From: Photobacterium profundum
GTDB taxonomy: Bacteria > Pseudomonadota > Gammaproteobacteria > Enterobacterales > Vibrionaceae
Reading direction: 5' to 3'
NCBI RefSeq assembly: GCF_003026285.1
Contig: NZ_PYOD01000001.1
Coordinates: 124,001-188,000 of the forward strand
Length of the DNA stretch: 64,000 bases
A program made the position numbers and the translations under genes. The notes beneath the pieces were generated by a model. That model saw only the letters and a list, made by a program, of their open reading frames with translations. It did no database searches and was not told where the DNA came from. Shown here piece by piece: positions 1-8,739 of the stretch; position 1 is the first letter of the stretch; every line of letters begins with the position of its first letter.

Positions 1-234
1 CTTATCTTCGTATTCTGCTCGTAACGGTAAACTCAACCCCTTTCTGCATAGAGCCTTTATCTGGTTTGTTGATAACTCCGAGGTTCTTACGGCATCTACC
101 GTATAACTCGATGAATGCCCTTGTACCGTATAGGTGGTACCAGCAAACTCCCAAATTACCACCTCATTTGCCATTACTGGCAGGCTAAATGCGCCTGCCA
201 ACAATAATGCTCTGTAATTACAGATCATTAACAT
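1..234 (-). CDS. exported protein, N-terminal part (runs off left edge)
   Basis: Partial gene; 78 codons lie in the window and the frame stays open to base 1. The N terminus is a clear signal peptide: a hydrophobic run (ALLLAGAFSLPVMA) with probable cleavage before NEVV. ATG at 234 is preferred, with AGG upstream at good spacing; an in-frame ATG at 228 is also possible. The start lies inside the end of the preceding gene (17-base overlap), so it is probably translationally coupled and the sixth member of the exported-protein operon reaching back to 5733. The mature part seen is polar (FAGTTYTVQGHSSSY) and I do not recognise its family. Without the rest of the gene no function can be given. 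Confidence 0.7.
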   Translation of the reverse strand, partial: MLMICNYRALLLAGAFSLPVMANEVVIWEFAGTTYTVQGHSSSYTVDAVRTSELSTNQIKALCRKGLSLPLRAEYEDK

Positions 235-1519
235 TACTTACCTGACCTGATGGGCCTTGAGTATTATTACCACTATCAGTCAAGCCACCCGTAGTTCCTA
301 CTTTGTGGTCTGTTCCCGCAGTTTTACCTTCACGTACTCGTTGCTTGTTTTCTGCTGCTGCTTCCTTTGCGGCAGATTCAAGTGATGGCGCATAAACCGC
401 AACAGCAAGCATCCAGTCACCGTCACTACTCTTGAACGTTTTAACCGACACACCCGGTGGCACTTTACCTGCCGCAAATGACTTGTAAGACTCGGCATGT
501 TTCATGTTATTCATGAAAGTATGCTTATCTTCAGCCAATGCAGTTGCATCTGCCGGATCGATACTATCTTCTGGGTAAGAGAACTGTTCGTTCTTCTCTA
601 GCTGGTTTTCGCTAAAGCCCCCCTCCCAGTACACTTCTTCACCCTGCATCACAGAGATCAAACCGTTACGTGCTTTTGCCTGCGCCTGAGACTTGGACAT
701 CGACACTAACTTACGCTTAACGCTTTTGTTCTTGTTATCACGAATGATAGATGAGCCAAAACCAAGCACAAATGATTCGCCACTATCAGGGTTCGTGATA
801 ACTTTAGCCCCAACAGGCGGCATTACACCCGACTGCAAATCTGCAATAATTTGCTTAAAAATAGCATTGGGTTCAGTTGTTTGCGTTAAAGCACCGACTT
901 TACGCTTAGTCTGCTCTCGTGTCTTTGGTGTAGAGATCAAGCTAACACGAACTAATTTCTCAGCAGGATCATCATATACATCAAACGTAACATAACCAGC
1001 CAAAGCACCTTTTACTGACTCAGCACAATTATCGCTTGTCATGGCTGTGGTGTTAGCTACGCTGTCTGTAGCGGTATCAATGGCATCCATTGTTTCATTA
1101 ATAGCGGTTGCGCACATGTTGCTCATGCCTTCCATGTTTTCGACCAATTGCTTTTTCGCAATCTGGAAGGCTTTCATGTATGCGGCACGTTTTGAAAGTA
1201 AGGTTGCATTACGGTTTTCGTACGTTTCATAACTACCAGAGCCGGTTGATAAGATTCCGACGCCAGAACTCACCGCAATCATTTTTACGCCATCACCCTC
1301 GTCTTCTATTAAGCTTTGATGAGCGACCAAGACTGCCGCTTTCGGATCATCTGCAATAATAAGACCATCTACTTCTTTTACAGCTGTTGTATCAACAGCT
1401 TGAGATTCTTCCGCTGAGGCGGTTGCAGGAACTAGATCATTAAGATCAAAATCAACGCCTGCATGAGCAGCACTAAAGGTTGTTGCTAGCACTAATGCCA
1501 ACAATGTTTTCTTAAACAT
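218..1519 (-). CDS. exported protein of the six-gene operon, function unknown
   Basis: 433 residues with a standard Sec signal peptide (MFKKTLLALVLATTFSAAHA, cleavage after AHA). The mature protein is soluble and acidic. It contains a helical stretch rich in Ala and Lys around residues 105-135 (LSKRAAYMKAFQIAKKQL), a pattern seen in LPP20/FlgT-like periplasmic proteins in which alanine-spaced helices precede a small beta domain. A second similar helix (SKSQAQAKARNGLISVMQGE) lies near residue 280. The C-terminal 50 residues are low in complexity, rich in Gly, Ser, Thr and Asn. It follows the next upstream gene by 14 bases and overlaps the one downstream, so it belongs to an operon of envelope proteins. 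I cannot name a family with confidence; a periplasmic or surface-assembly partner of the CsgG-like lipoprotein is the most economical inference. Confidence 0.85.
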   Translation of the reverse strand: MFKKTLLALVLATTFSAAHAGVDFDLNDLVPATASAEESQAVDTTAVKEVDGLIIADDPKAAVLVAHQSLIEDEGDGVKMIAVSSGVGILSTGSGSYETYENRNATLLSKRAAYMKAFQIAKKQLVENMEGMSNMCATAINETMDAIDTATDSVANTTAMTSDNCAESVKGALAGYVTFDVYDDPAEKLVRVSLISTPKTREQTKRKVGALTQTTEPNAIFKQIIADLQSGVMPPVGAKVITNPDSGESFVLGFGSSIIRDNKNKSVKRKLVSMSKSQAQAKARNGLISVMQGEEVYWEGGFSENQLEKNEQFSYPEDSIDPADATALAEDKHTFMNNMKHAESYKSFAAGKVPPGVSVKTFKSSDGDWMLAVAVYAPSLESAAKEAAAENKQRVREGKTAGTDHKVGTTGGLTDSGNNTQGPSGQVSNVNDL

Positions 1520-1533
1520 GGTAAATCCTATTT

Positions 1534-2931
1534 TTAAAGTACGTTGATCTGATATTCATTCATAACGTTAAGCTTTGAGGTGTATTTAGGCTGATGAATT
1601 CGCAGTGTGGGTTCAATGTATTGAGCAAGATCATTAGCATTATTTAACGACCGTAACTGAACCACGACTTTGTCAGATTTTTTCGTCATTTTGATATCTG
1701 ACACACCATTAATTGCACTGAGCAAGGTAAATAACTGCCCTTGCTGACCTGCAGCACGTTTAGAGAAAATGATTTCTCTAACTGGCCCACCACGCATTGC
1801 CATTTTTTGTGCAGAATCATGCAGCTTAAACTTAATCGCTTGCTGGTTACTCTCGACAGCAAGGTGAACAGCTGCCAGTTGATTCAACATTCCAGCTTTA
1901 TTAGGCAATGTCATGAATGTCGGATCATTTCGCCACGTACCGTATTGGTTACCAGCGCGATCGTGAACAACAGCAATGAGTTCAAGTTGAAGGCCTGACG
2001 GTGTCACTTTTTTGGTTTCTTTCACATCAATAATGATGCTTGATTGCGCAGGGGACTGTGATAAGTCAAACCCCATGTTTGCGAGAGCTTCAGTAAACGA
2101 GCTTTTCACCGCTGGCAATTGAGCATTGATATATACCAAGGGTTGTCCAAGACTTTTGATCAATTGAGCGACTTTATCTTCCATTTTCTGTCGCTCGACA
2201 GTGATATCCAAAGTGACCGCAAACAGTCCGTTATCTAGTTGTTTATTGGATATCTCATTCCAGCTTGAGATCATTCCTTGAGATTGCAACGATAACGATT
2301 GGCGAGTAACTTCTTCTAAATTAAAGTCATCACTGTTCGTGCTCGCCGACATATTGGAATAAGCCTGCTGCAAATAACCTGACTTCACCATTACACCGAG
2401 GGCTTGGCTAACTGCACGGCGAAAAGCGTCTTGCTCTGCTGCCTGACGCGCACTTAAGCCTGATTTGCTGTCACCTTTCCCTTCACCGATTACAACCAAT
2501 GAGATAGTGGGTGAATTTGCCCAATCGATACCATCATCACCATTTGATAATTCTGATGTAGGAGGCTGAAGCCGAACCGTAACACAGGTATCATCACCTT
2601 GAATTTCTGGCAGATCAAAATCAGCACGAATATTACCTTGTGCAATGCCAGAAATAAGTAAATCACGCGTTTCTTGATTGAACTGCTCATCGAGTAAAAG
2701 AGAGTCATCTGTCGTTAATGAAAACGAGACCTCTCCCTGTAAAAATAGCCGAAGGTTATTTAAACCTTCAGCTTTAGCAGCCTCTATTGCTAGTGCCCCG
2801 CGTCCATACGCACAGCCTTGTTCTGAAAGAGCCAGCGTCAGCTGGCTCTTATCAAGTTCCAATGCGGAAGACGACAAGCATACAAATAAGGTACTTAGGG
2901 CAATGCCTTGAGTTAACCTTTTTGTGCCCAT
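1534..2931 (-). CDS. exported protein with LPP20/FlgT-like features
   Basis: 465 residues. N-terminal signal peptide (hydrophobic core ALSTLFVCLSSSA) then a mature domain with an alanine-spaced helix near residues 45-60 (GRGALAIEAAKAEGLNNLR) and a second, very similar one near 165-180 (LSARQAAEQDAFRRAVSQA). This repeated helix followed by strands is typical of LPP20- and FlgT-type periplasmic modules that bind outer-membrane machines. The start overlaps the end of the preceding lipoprotein gene by 19 bases, which argues for coupled translation. Two cysteines (near residues 37 and 116) in the mature N-terminal part could form a disulphide. The exact role is unknown; membership in a multiprotein outer-membrane assembly is inferred from the operon, not shown. 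Confidence 0.85.
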   Translation of the reverse strand: MGTKRLTQGIALSTLFVCLSSSALELDKSQLTLALSEQGCAYGRGALAIEAAKAEGLNNLRLFLQGEVSFSLTTDDSLLLDEQFNQETRDLLISGIAQGNIRADFDLPEIQGDDTCVTVRLQPPTSELSNGDDGIDWANSPTISLVVIGEGKGDSKSGLSARQAAEQDAFRRAVSQALGVMVKSGYLQQAYSNMSASTNSDDFNLEEVTRQSLSLQSQGMISSWNEISNKQLDNGLFAVTLDITVERQKMEDKVAQLIKSLGQPLVYINAQLPAVKSSFTEALANMGFDLSQSPAQSSIIIDVKETKKVTPSGLQLELIAVVHDRAGNQYGTWRNDPTFMTLPNKAGMLNQLAAVHLAVESNQQAIKFKLHDSAQKMAMRGGPVREIIFSKRAAGQQGQLFTLLSAINGVSDIKMTKKSDKVVVQLRSLNNANDLAQYIEPTLRIHQPKYTSKLNVMNEYQINVL

Positions 2932-4091
2932 GTGCTTCGTTCCTTCATGAATTCCATTGGAATACCCACGCTAACAGCAAAGATGCGACGTTGGCGATCA
3001 GGACGGTAAATACCATCTTCTGCTTCATCTCTAACTTGATCAGCTAACTGGCTATTTTTCCAACGCACAATTTTACCTTGCGCACTCTGCTGGCTAGGGT
3101 TTACCGTTGCGACACCAATTGGCTCCACAAAACCAGCACTGTACTCAAATACCACCATCGTTTCATTCGGCAGTACACCGGCATTTTGGCCACGATCTAA
3201 TGAAATACGATCACCTTTAATACCCATAACTTGTGCGGTGGCTGGCATTTCTTTCAGCAAACGCGTCAGCATAATATCAAAGCCACGGGAAGACATTTCA
3301 TTCAACACGGCATCAACGTCTTTACCACTGGTGTAATTAAAACCACGGTAATAATCACCGTTAGCAATCACTGTGGTGTAACTTTCTTTATCGCGCACAT
3401 CGAAATTGGATACACGGATCTTGCCGATATTTGGGTAACTCAGCTTTTCACGCGTGTATGGGTCTATTACACCCGTAGTCATTTCAATTGATGTTTGAAA
3501 AAGCGACTGTGTTGAACCAAACAGCATGTCACCCGTTTTTAATACATCCACTTTCATGATGTAATCGGTAGACAACTTACTACGGCTACCTGCTTTCTTA
3601 GCAACGTTAACTGCACCTTCATCTGCCAGAATTTCTTCCATTGCAGCATTCACAGACTGCGTATCACGCGTCAAAATTCGGAATCGGTTTACACCTGCAA
3701 ACTGGTTTTCAAGCGTGTTTTCCAATGCTTTCGCCTGGAACTTACCAATATTAGAATGCATTGCATTAAAGACATCTGCAGATTGGCCTTTAAGCGTTGA
3801 GCTAACGTCGGTTTGCACATCACCAAAATAAAGACGGATAGTCTTTTTAGCTAATGGGCAGCGTTGATCTTTCTCATCCGCCTCATAAGAGCAAAACTGT
3901 AGCCCCTGCGTATTAAAATACGCTGGAACTTCAATATCTTCGTTCTTAAAATCATGAGCTGATTTGCCAATAATTAACGAAGAGTTACCAGCATTACTCT
4001 CTACAGCATAAGTTTGGTTACTCTTGTTACTCTGACACCCAACGAGAGCCACACTCACTGCCACTAAGCCAGCAATTTGAGATAACTTCAT
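2913..4091 (-). CDS. CsgG-like outer-membrane lipoprotein
   Basis: 392 residues with a type II signal peptide and lipobox LVGC, lipidated Cys19. The middle region resembles CsgG/HfaB-type proteins: a helix-strand arrangement with a conserved-looking FRILTRDT strand following a segment that begins NAMHSNIGKFQAKALEN, then YIMKVDVLKTGD and a paired strand series TSIEMTTGVIDP. The C-terminal part (residues about 295-350, DRGQNAGVLPNETMVV) resembles the small beta domain seen at the end of FlgT and related proteins. CsgG is the nonameric secretion channel for curli subunits, but no curli genes (csgA, B, E, F) are seen here. The ATG overlaps the upstream stop as TAATG. A pore or assembly platform for the other five exported proteins is an inference. 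Confidence 0.8.
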   Translation of the reverse strand: MKLSQIAGLVAVSVALVGCQSNKSNQTYAVESNAGNSSLIIGKSAHDFKNEDIEVPAYFNTQGLQFCSYEADEKDQRCPLAKKTIRLYFGDVQTDVSSTLKGQSADVFNAMHSNIGKFQAKALENTLENQFAGVNRFRILTRDTQSVNAAMEEILADEGAVNVAKKAGSRSKLSTDYIMKVDVLKTGDMLFGSTQSLFQTSIEMTTGVIDPYTREKLSYPNIGKIRVSNFDVRDKESYTTVIANGDYYRGFNYTSGKDVDAVLNEMSSRGFDIMLTRLLKEMPATAQVMGIKGDRISLDRGQNAGVLPNETMVVFEYSAGFVEPIGVATVNPSQQSAQGKIVRWKNSQLADQVRDEAEDGIYRPDRQRRIFAVSVGIPMEFMKERSTWAQKG

Positions 4092-4807
4092 TATGATTTC
4101 ACTTTCTCTTCTAGCACTTTATCTAGGTTCTCTAACTGTTCAATGGTATTTTTATCCATAGAAATTAGAGTGTTAGCATCATAAGCCAGCAAAGAACGTG
4201 CTTCTAATTCGTTGTAAGCTTCAACAACAGGCACTGTTTCTTTCTCTTCGCCTTCTTCTTTTGATTCGTTTGATGCAGCAGCAAGTAAGTTTCCTAGGCC
4301 AGCCATTCCTGATTCTTGTGCAATAACGACCGCATTTTGCGATGCAATAAAGGCAATTTCAGCTGCTTGCGTAGCAATATCTGTCGCTAACTTAACGTTC
4401 TTCTTGAAAATAGCGTCAGAAGCATTTTTGTATGCTTCAACTTGTGGGCGAATTTTCTTGCTTTCAGGTTTGCCTTCGTCGAATTCATTCATTGCAACAA
4501 GCAGCTCTTCATCAGACTTATCTGCATTTACTGCCAAGAATCCAGCAACATCGCCATGCTTAGAAGTTAAAGTACGGTAGTCGCCAAATACAGAACACTG
4601 ACGTTCCTGAATTGAAACCATCATTTTAGATGCTTTATCAACTGCATAAGAAACAGCAGTGTAATCAGAACCTAATTCCGTACAGTTCTGCGTCAATGAC
4701 TTGCTCATTTCTGCACGATCAACGGTTGCTGATTCCATACCAGGTATTGATGAACAACCAGCCAATACTGATACTACAAAACCGGCCATAACTGTTTTCT
4801 TAAGCAT
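4091..4807 (-). CDS. alpha-helical lipoprotein, function unknown
   Basis: 238 residues with lipobox LAGC and lipidated Cys18. Asp is absent right after the Cys (SS follows), so outer-membrane sorting is expected by the Lol rule. The body is predicted to be almost all helix, with heptad-like spacing between residues 50 and 170 and an acidic linker (EEGEEKE) near 190 before a last helical segment that ends in EKVKS. Two further Cys (near 42 and 72) may pair. It sits 11 bases after the LPP20-like first gene and shares TAATG with the CsgG-like gene. No family recognised. Confidence 0.8.
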   Translation of the reverse strand: MLKKTVMAGFVVSVLAGCSSIPGMESATVDRAEMSKSLTQNCTELGSDYTAVSYAVDKASKMMVSIQERQCSVFGDYRTLTSKHGDVAGFLAVNADKSDEELLVAMNEFDEGKPESKKIRPQVEAYKNASDAIFKKNVKLATDIATQAAEIAFIASQNAVVIAQESGMAGLGNLLAAASNESKEEGEEKETVPVVEAYNELEARSLLAYDANTLISMDKNTIEQLENLDKVLEEKVKS

Positions 4808-4818
4808 TTTTTTGTCCT

Positions 4819-5733
4819 TTAATCTAACAATGAATAAATAGAATGAGTTTTTAATATTTTTATTATTTTTTGACGTGCCTTTTTTAAAGCACTATCGATA
4901 CTGTTCGGGGAACTAGCCATTTCCGACAGCTGCTTCTGAGCCACCACAACGCCTAGATTGTTGGCTTCAAAAATTTGTAACACTACAGTTTGCTTGGCAA
5001 CAAAGTGATTACCCTGCTTCCCTTTCTGCATACTGGCTTTAATATAAACGGTGATATTTCCACTTGAAGATGCTGCTTTTGAAGCAGATAATAACGTTTT
5101 CACTTCCGACGAAAATCGATCTGATGCTGAACGAAAGGAAATCTGAAATTGATTCTCGTATTGAGTCGCTCGACGTAATAATCTTGATTGTTTATTTTCC
5201 AGCAGAAACAAATCACTCGCACCTAGTGATGACAATATTATTAATGATTGTTCACTATTGAGTAGATTCGATTTTATTGTGTCTAATTGTTTTAAATCCC
5301 GCCACTGCTGCCCTGCAATACTTAAATAATCAGACGCAATGTTATGGTATTCAGCCACGTCTCGTTTGAGAGAAGCGAACCATTTATTTGTATCAATTTT
5401 AAATTGATACTGACATGTAAAATATTCACAAGTGACATGGCTTATTTCCATATATTGAATTTCAATCGGTAATGTCGTTATCTCCGATTGCAATTCATAG
5501 CTAGTGTTAATATCACCATTCACTTTAGATTGGATGTTTTTTTCTTTCACTTCAACTTTACTATAAATACGTAAAGCTAATTGTTGTTTCGCGTCGATTG
5601 TTGCTTGTTGCTCTGTTTCACCATAACCATCGATATAGAGATATGGTTCAGCATTAACCACGTTAGACATGCAAAGTAGGCATAACATCTTGAGAAAATG
5701 AGAAAATGACGAATGAACTAACTTCACAAACAA
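4819..5733 (-). CDS. LPP20-like exported protein, first gene of the operon
   Basis: 304 residues. Probable signal peptide to about residue 28 (hydrophobic core FLKMLCLLCMSNVVNA). The mature N terminus, YLYIDGYGETEQQATIDAKQ, followed by QLALRIYSKVEVKEK, is the hallmark of the LPP20 family: a short strand, a Gly-rich turn, an alanine-spaced helix and a strand. That fold is found in flagellar proteins such as FlgP/FlgT and in Helicobacter LPP20. A second region near residues 210-300 again gives strand (GNITVYIKASM) and helix (SALKKARQKIIKIL). It is the promoter-proximal gene of the six-gene group, with an AT-rich 600-base leader region before it. No flagellar gene lies nearby, so a flagellar role is not supported. 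Confidence 0.8.
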   Translation of the reverse strand: MFVKLVHSSFSHFLKMLCLLCMSNVVNAEPYLYIDGYGETEQQATIDAKQQLALRIYSKVEVKEKNIQSKVNGDINTSYELQSEITTLPIEIQYMEISHVTCEYFTCQYQFKIDTNKWFASLKRDVAEYHNIASDYLSIAGQQWRDLKQLDTIKSNLLNSEQSLIILSSLGASDLFLLENKQSRLLRRATQYENQFQISFRSASDRFSSEVKTLLSASKAASSSGNITVYIKASMQKGKQGNHFVAKQTVVLQIFEANNLGVVVAQKQLSEMASSPNSIDSALKKARQKIIKILKTHSIYSLLD

Positions 5734-6341
5734 TTCACCAATACAAAAGAGAAGCTGAATTTACCGAAGATAATTTATTTGTTCAATCAAGCAATTAGCA
5801 TACTCCAAGTCACAAATATGAATATACATTCACAGTAATGAATAAATAAATGTGATTTCCTTCCAGGAAATAATTATGCAACATGGTTTGACACCTGCTC
5901 TGTAAGAGCATTTAACTGCTTCACCACCCGGCCTTTACTTTCCGTCAATATATTGGCGAAATAATTGTATTCAAAATCAAGAATAAAACAACTTTTTGTA
6001 TGCAATTACCTTATTTATGATTTTGTGACCTAAGGCATATAATAAAAAGTAGGTGTTTATTTTTATGTATAAAAAATACACGTAAAATTAGTTAACAACA
6101 TTACAATATCAGTTATTATTAAAAATAAAACGCCGAACAATTATAAACCCCTAATGATATATACCTTAAATAAACACGATATGAAAAGTATAAGCAGAAA
6201 TCACCTATACCCTTAAGGGGCGCTTACACATTATAGAATTATAAACTTTAGTATTGAAATAGGTCTCTACTTAAATTAGCTAATGTAAATATTGTAATAC
6301 AGCTATTCTGTAGTAAAGAATATCAAACCTTTAGACAAACG
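5734..6341. other. AT-rich intergenic region, no gene
   Basis: About 600 bases, very AT-rich, with stops in all frames. It must hold the promoter of the exported-protein operon (minus strand). A short hairpin, TGCTCT-gta-AGAGCA, lies near 5895-5909. Nothing else was identified; I cannot place a promoter with confidence. Confidence 0.5.
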
Positions 6342-6677
6342 CTATTTGTTACGTTCACTTAGATTTTTCTGCACGATATCTGAGTCTTTCTGGGCGTAAA
6401 ACTCAACACGGAATTCAGTGGTCGGAGTTAAAAATTCCACCTTATGCCAGTATTCCGGTGGTGAAATTGCATCGTCACCAGCATTAATAATCACTTCTTG
6501 TTCGACCTTACCTCGTCGCTCTTTAAAGCCATAAAACTTCAATGATCCCGCTATCACGCAGATCTTTCCAAACACCCCTGCCTTAGTGTTGTGCTCAAAC
6601 AAAAACATCTTAGGAATATTATCAGGCGTAAATACAGGCGTCGTTTTATAATTAACGAAATCATTAGGTATGGTCAT
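6342..6677 (-). CDS. DUF1971 / TehB N-terminal-like cupin protein
   Basis: 111 residues. The sequence YKTTPVFTPDNIPKMFLFEH, then NTKAGVFGKICVIAGSLKFYG, matches the small beta-barrel (cupin-like) family DUF1971, which also forms the N-terminal part of some TehB tellurite methyltransferases. The usual features are present: the PVFT opening, HNTK, the single G-x-L-KFYG strand, and the motif ISPPEYWHKVEF, which in this fold supplies a histidine facing the barrel. No methyltransferase gene follows, so it stands alone. Role in tellurite resistance is family lore and not demonstrated; a small-ligand binding or sensing role is all that can be said. First of a run of small accessory genes in the same orientation. 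Confidence 0.8.
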   Translation of the reverse strand: MTIPNDFVNYKTTPVFTPDNIPKMFLFEHNTKAGVFGKICVIAGSLKFYGFKERRGKVEQEVIINAGDDAISPPEYWHKVEFLTPTTEFRVEFYAQKDSDIVQKNLSERNK

Positions 6678-6776
6678 GTGGCATCCATCATCCAGTTAAA
6701 GAAAGAAGTATAGTGGTTGAAAGTGCATCTCGATTCAAAAGTGAAGAATACAGGGCTATATAAAGCCTCGTAGTAC

Positions 6777-7013
6777 TTACTGGAATTCATCTCCATGATT
6801 CTCAAGTTTTCGATGGTGACATGTTTGGCATTCCACATAACGATCGAGCAAATCTAACGATGCCAATACCGGACTTGCAGTACCTGAAAAGAAACCTTCA
6901 AGAAATGCTTTAAACTGCTCTTTCTTGCTTTTACCGTACTTCGACGGCTTTTGTTTCATAATTTCCTTATGTTCAGTGTCTTTATTGCACTTCTCACAAT
7001 ATTGTACAGCCAT
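6777..7013 (-). CDS. small zinc-ribbon protein
   Basis: 78 residues. Two Cys pairs frame the protein: CEKC at residues 6-9 and CQTC at 63-66, the latter followed by HHRK. This is the layout of a zinc-ribbon in which the pairs come together around one zinc ion. The central part is basic (KQKPSKYGKSKKEQ) then hydrophobic-helical (FKAFLEGFFSGTASPVLASL). Such proteins occur widely as uncharacterised ORFs in Vibrionaceae and Shewanella accessory regions. Function unknown. Confidence 0.7.
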   Translation of the reverse strand: MAVQYCEKCNKDTEHKEIMKQKPSKYGKSKKEQFKAFLEGFFSGTASPVLASLDLLDRYVECQTCHHRKLENHGDEFQ

Positions 7014-7288
7014 AACCTAACCCTTTTCACTTCTAATTTAGTGTGTAAAGCTGGCATTAACGCATTGCGTTGAAATATCATATTTCATTCAAAACAATTA
7101 AACATTGAATACCACTCATTTGCATCGTGAATTTATCTCACAATGCAATCACAAATTCAAATGATTTGGTTTTTTTGTTTATTTAACAGAATGTTGTAGA
7201 GGAAATACATGGAAACATGATGGTAGACGTATGAAGAAGTAACCTTTAGTCAATCGATAACAGGTAATCTAGAATTAGATACCTGTCG

Positions 7289-7420
7289 CTAGCCTGCATA
7301 AGAGAACACATGGTTTTTATGTAACTCCTCATCAAGGTCAAAATTCAATTCACCAATAACTTGGAAGCCTAAGTAAAAATAGAAGTCGATCGCTTTCTGA
7401 TTATTTACCCAAGTCGATAA
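7289..7420 (-). pseudogene. C-terminal remnant of a GNAT acetyltransferase
   Basis: Reading the minus strand from 7420 gives LSTWVNNQKAIDFYFYLGFQ and continues to a stop at 7289. NNQKAIDFYFYLGF is the classic last part of the GNAT fold (N-x-x-A-x-x-F-Y-x-x-x-G-F). An in-frame TGA lies directly upstream, and there is no start codon or N-terminal domain, so only the last 43 codons survive. It points to decay or recombination in this accessory stretch. Confidence 0.75.
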
Positions 7421-7428
7421 TCAGAAAG
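7393..7428. repeat. perfect 12-base inverted repeat
   Basis: CTTTCTGATTAT and its exact complement ATAATCAGAAAG are separated by 12 bases. It sits at the break point of the GNAT remnant, just after the end of the small membrane protein gene on the minus strand. It could be a terminator stem lacking a T run, or a recombination relic. Confidence 0.6.
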
Positions 7429-7446
7429 GAGCACCATGAAAGCTTT

Positions 7447-7647
7447 CTACATGCTTTTCGTAAAGTGCTTGCCAATTTTGGAACAAACGAAATGCAACGG
7501 CATATATATTGCGACAAACAGCAATACATCAAACACAAACGATAAGTTGCTCAATTCTTCATAGTTACCGACAAGGTAATTCTTGATAAGCACCGCACCA
7601 AACACGGTTAAAAATGTCACTAAATAATAGACATGTTTTTCTTTCAT
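7447..7647 (-). CDS. small two-helix membrane protein
   Basis: 66 residues. Two predicted membrane spans, about residues 7-24 (YYLVTFLTVFGAVLIKNYL) and 36-55 (SFVFDVLLFVAIYMPLHFV), with a positively charged C-terminal tail (KIGKHFTKSM) likely on the cytoplasmic side. The minus strand shows AGAGGAT upstream of the ATG, an adequate ribosome site. No family recognised; function unknown. Confidence 0.55.
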   Translation of the reverse strand: MKEKHVYYLVTFLTVFGAVLIKNYLVGNYEELSNLSFVFDVLLFVAIYMPLHFVCSKIGKHFTKSM

Positions 7648-7806
7648 ATGATCCTCTATCGCCTTTTAAAATGGCTTAATATAGCGTTACATTCGATGTT
7701 TTCCGAAATAACCGCCAGACATCAAACGGAATAAGGCTAATAATGCCATAGGCTTAGAGTACGTAGCAACAGTGGATGCCTAGAACTTATTTCAAGGCAC
7801 ACCATC

Positions 7807-8217
7807 TTAATGTCGATTAAAAAGACAATCCAGACTATTCTTCGTCCATTTTTTTACCCACTTTTCACGCCATTTTGGTGCACCATAGTCATCAGGCCAA
7901 AACTCTATCTGTTTACGAATCAAACCGTTTTCAATAGTGTGAAAAGTGATTGCTCGTGATTTTTGCTCGCCATCAGTTATAGATATGTCGGTAACAACCT
8001 GATTTTCTTCACATATAACGGAGTTAATATGAAACTCCCAACGCCCGTGAACAGGATAAAATGAGTTAATTTCTGCAAAATTCTTACGGCCAAGAATAAG
8101 CTCTGCTGACTGAGGCCAAATACCTTCAAAATCTTCCGACAACCATTCACTTGCTTTGTAAAAATCATTACTCCTCATTGCTTTCCAAAACGAAAGCACT
8201 ACTTCTTTTGAATTCAT
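7807..8217 (-). CDS. NTF2-like / SnoaL-like protein
   Basis: 136 residues. The opening VVLSFWKAMRSNDFYKASEW and the following LSEDFEGIWPQSAELILGRK fit the nuclear-transport-factor-2-like cone fold (SnoaL_2 type): an N-terminal helix pair, a D-F-x-G/x-W element and then a strand sheet (WEFHINSVICEENQVVTDIS, ITFHTIENGLIRKQIEFWPD). The family binds small hydrophobic ligands or acts as isomerase/dehydratase; the substrate cannot be told. It lies 12 bases downstream of the Dabb-domain gene, so the two are probably co-transcribed. Confidence 0.8.
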   Translation of the reverse strand: MNSKEVVLSFWKAMRSNDFYKASEWLSEDFEGIWPQSAELILGRKNFAEINSFYPVHGRWEFHINSVICEENQVVTDISITDGEQKSRAITFHTIENGLIRKQIEFWPDDYGAPKWREKWVKKWTKNSLDCLFNRH

Positions 8218-8229
8218 TAAATATCCCTT

Positions 8230-8526
8230 TTAAATCGTAAAATCGAATACAACTATATCTTCAAGTATCGGTCTAAACAGTTTCTTTAATTCGTCGTGTT
8301 CAGGGTGTGGTAAGTAGTTGTCTCTACCTGCATTATCAACAAAGTTCATCACCACCGCATGGGTGTAACCCTTGTTTTTCCCCTCAGGGCTATCATTAAG
8401 TCCCCACTCAACAGAGTGTACGCCTTCTACTTTTGATGGCATCGATTTGAAACTTGCTTTGAGCATATTAATGTCATTTGTTTCTGCAGTAGATTTAAAC
8501 TTAATGAGTAGAATATGTCTGATCAT
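8230..8526 (-). CDS. Dabb-family (stress-responsive A/B barrel) protein
   Basis: 98 residues: MIRHILLIKFK, then a helix and HSVEWGLNDSPEGKNKGYTH, AVVMNFVDNAGRDNYLPHPE and H-DEL. This is the dimeric alpha/beta-barrel (Dabb) signature, notably MIRHxxxxKFK, G-x-N-x-S-x-E and YxxHPxH. The family includes plant stress proteins and bacterial polyketide cyclase-like proteins; the role here is unknown. Its neighbour downstream, 12 bases away, is an NTF2-like protein, another ligand-binding fold, which suggests a small two-gene unit. Confidence 0.85.
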   Translation of the reverse strand: MIRHILLIKFKSTAETNDINMLKASFKSMPSKVEGVHSVEWGLNDSPEGKNKGYTHAVVMNFVDNAGRDNYLPHPEHDELKKLFRPILEDIVVFDFTI

Positions 8527-8739
8527 CGGTCATTTCCTATTAAATATTGAAGAATCGGTAACTAGTATTCTGTTAAGCGGCTTTATTATGTGTGTTCTAA
8601 TTAGACCAATGAACTTTTAAGTACAAAATGATCATCGTGCGTTTCTATTACGTACCAATTCAACTTTGAATACAAAGCTGGAGTATGAGCAAAAAACAAT
8701 CAAAATATAAAGTGAATAAAAAACGTGGTAATATATTTG

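Noticed and set aside
1041..1359. Plus-strand open frames inside the exported-protein gene
   Set aside because: They run against long, signal-peptide-bearing minus-strand genes and show no family features.
2490..2708. 72-residue hydrophobic minus-strand frame within the 465-residue gene
   Set aside because: Overlaps an established coding frame on the same strand; no ribosome site.
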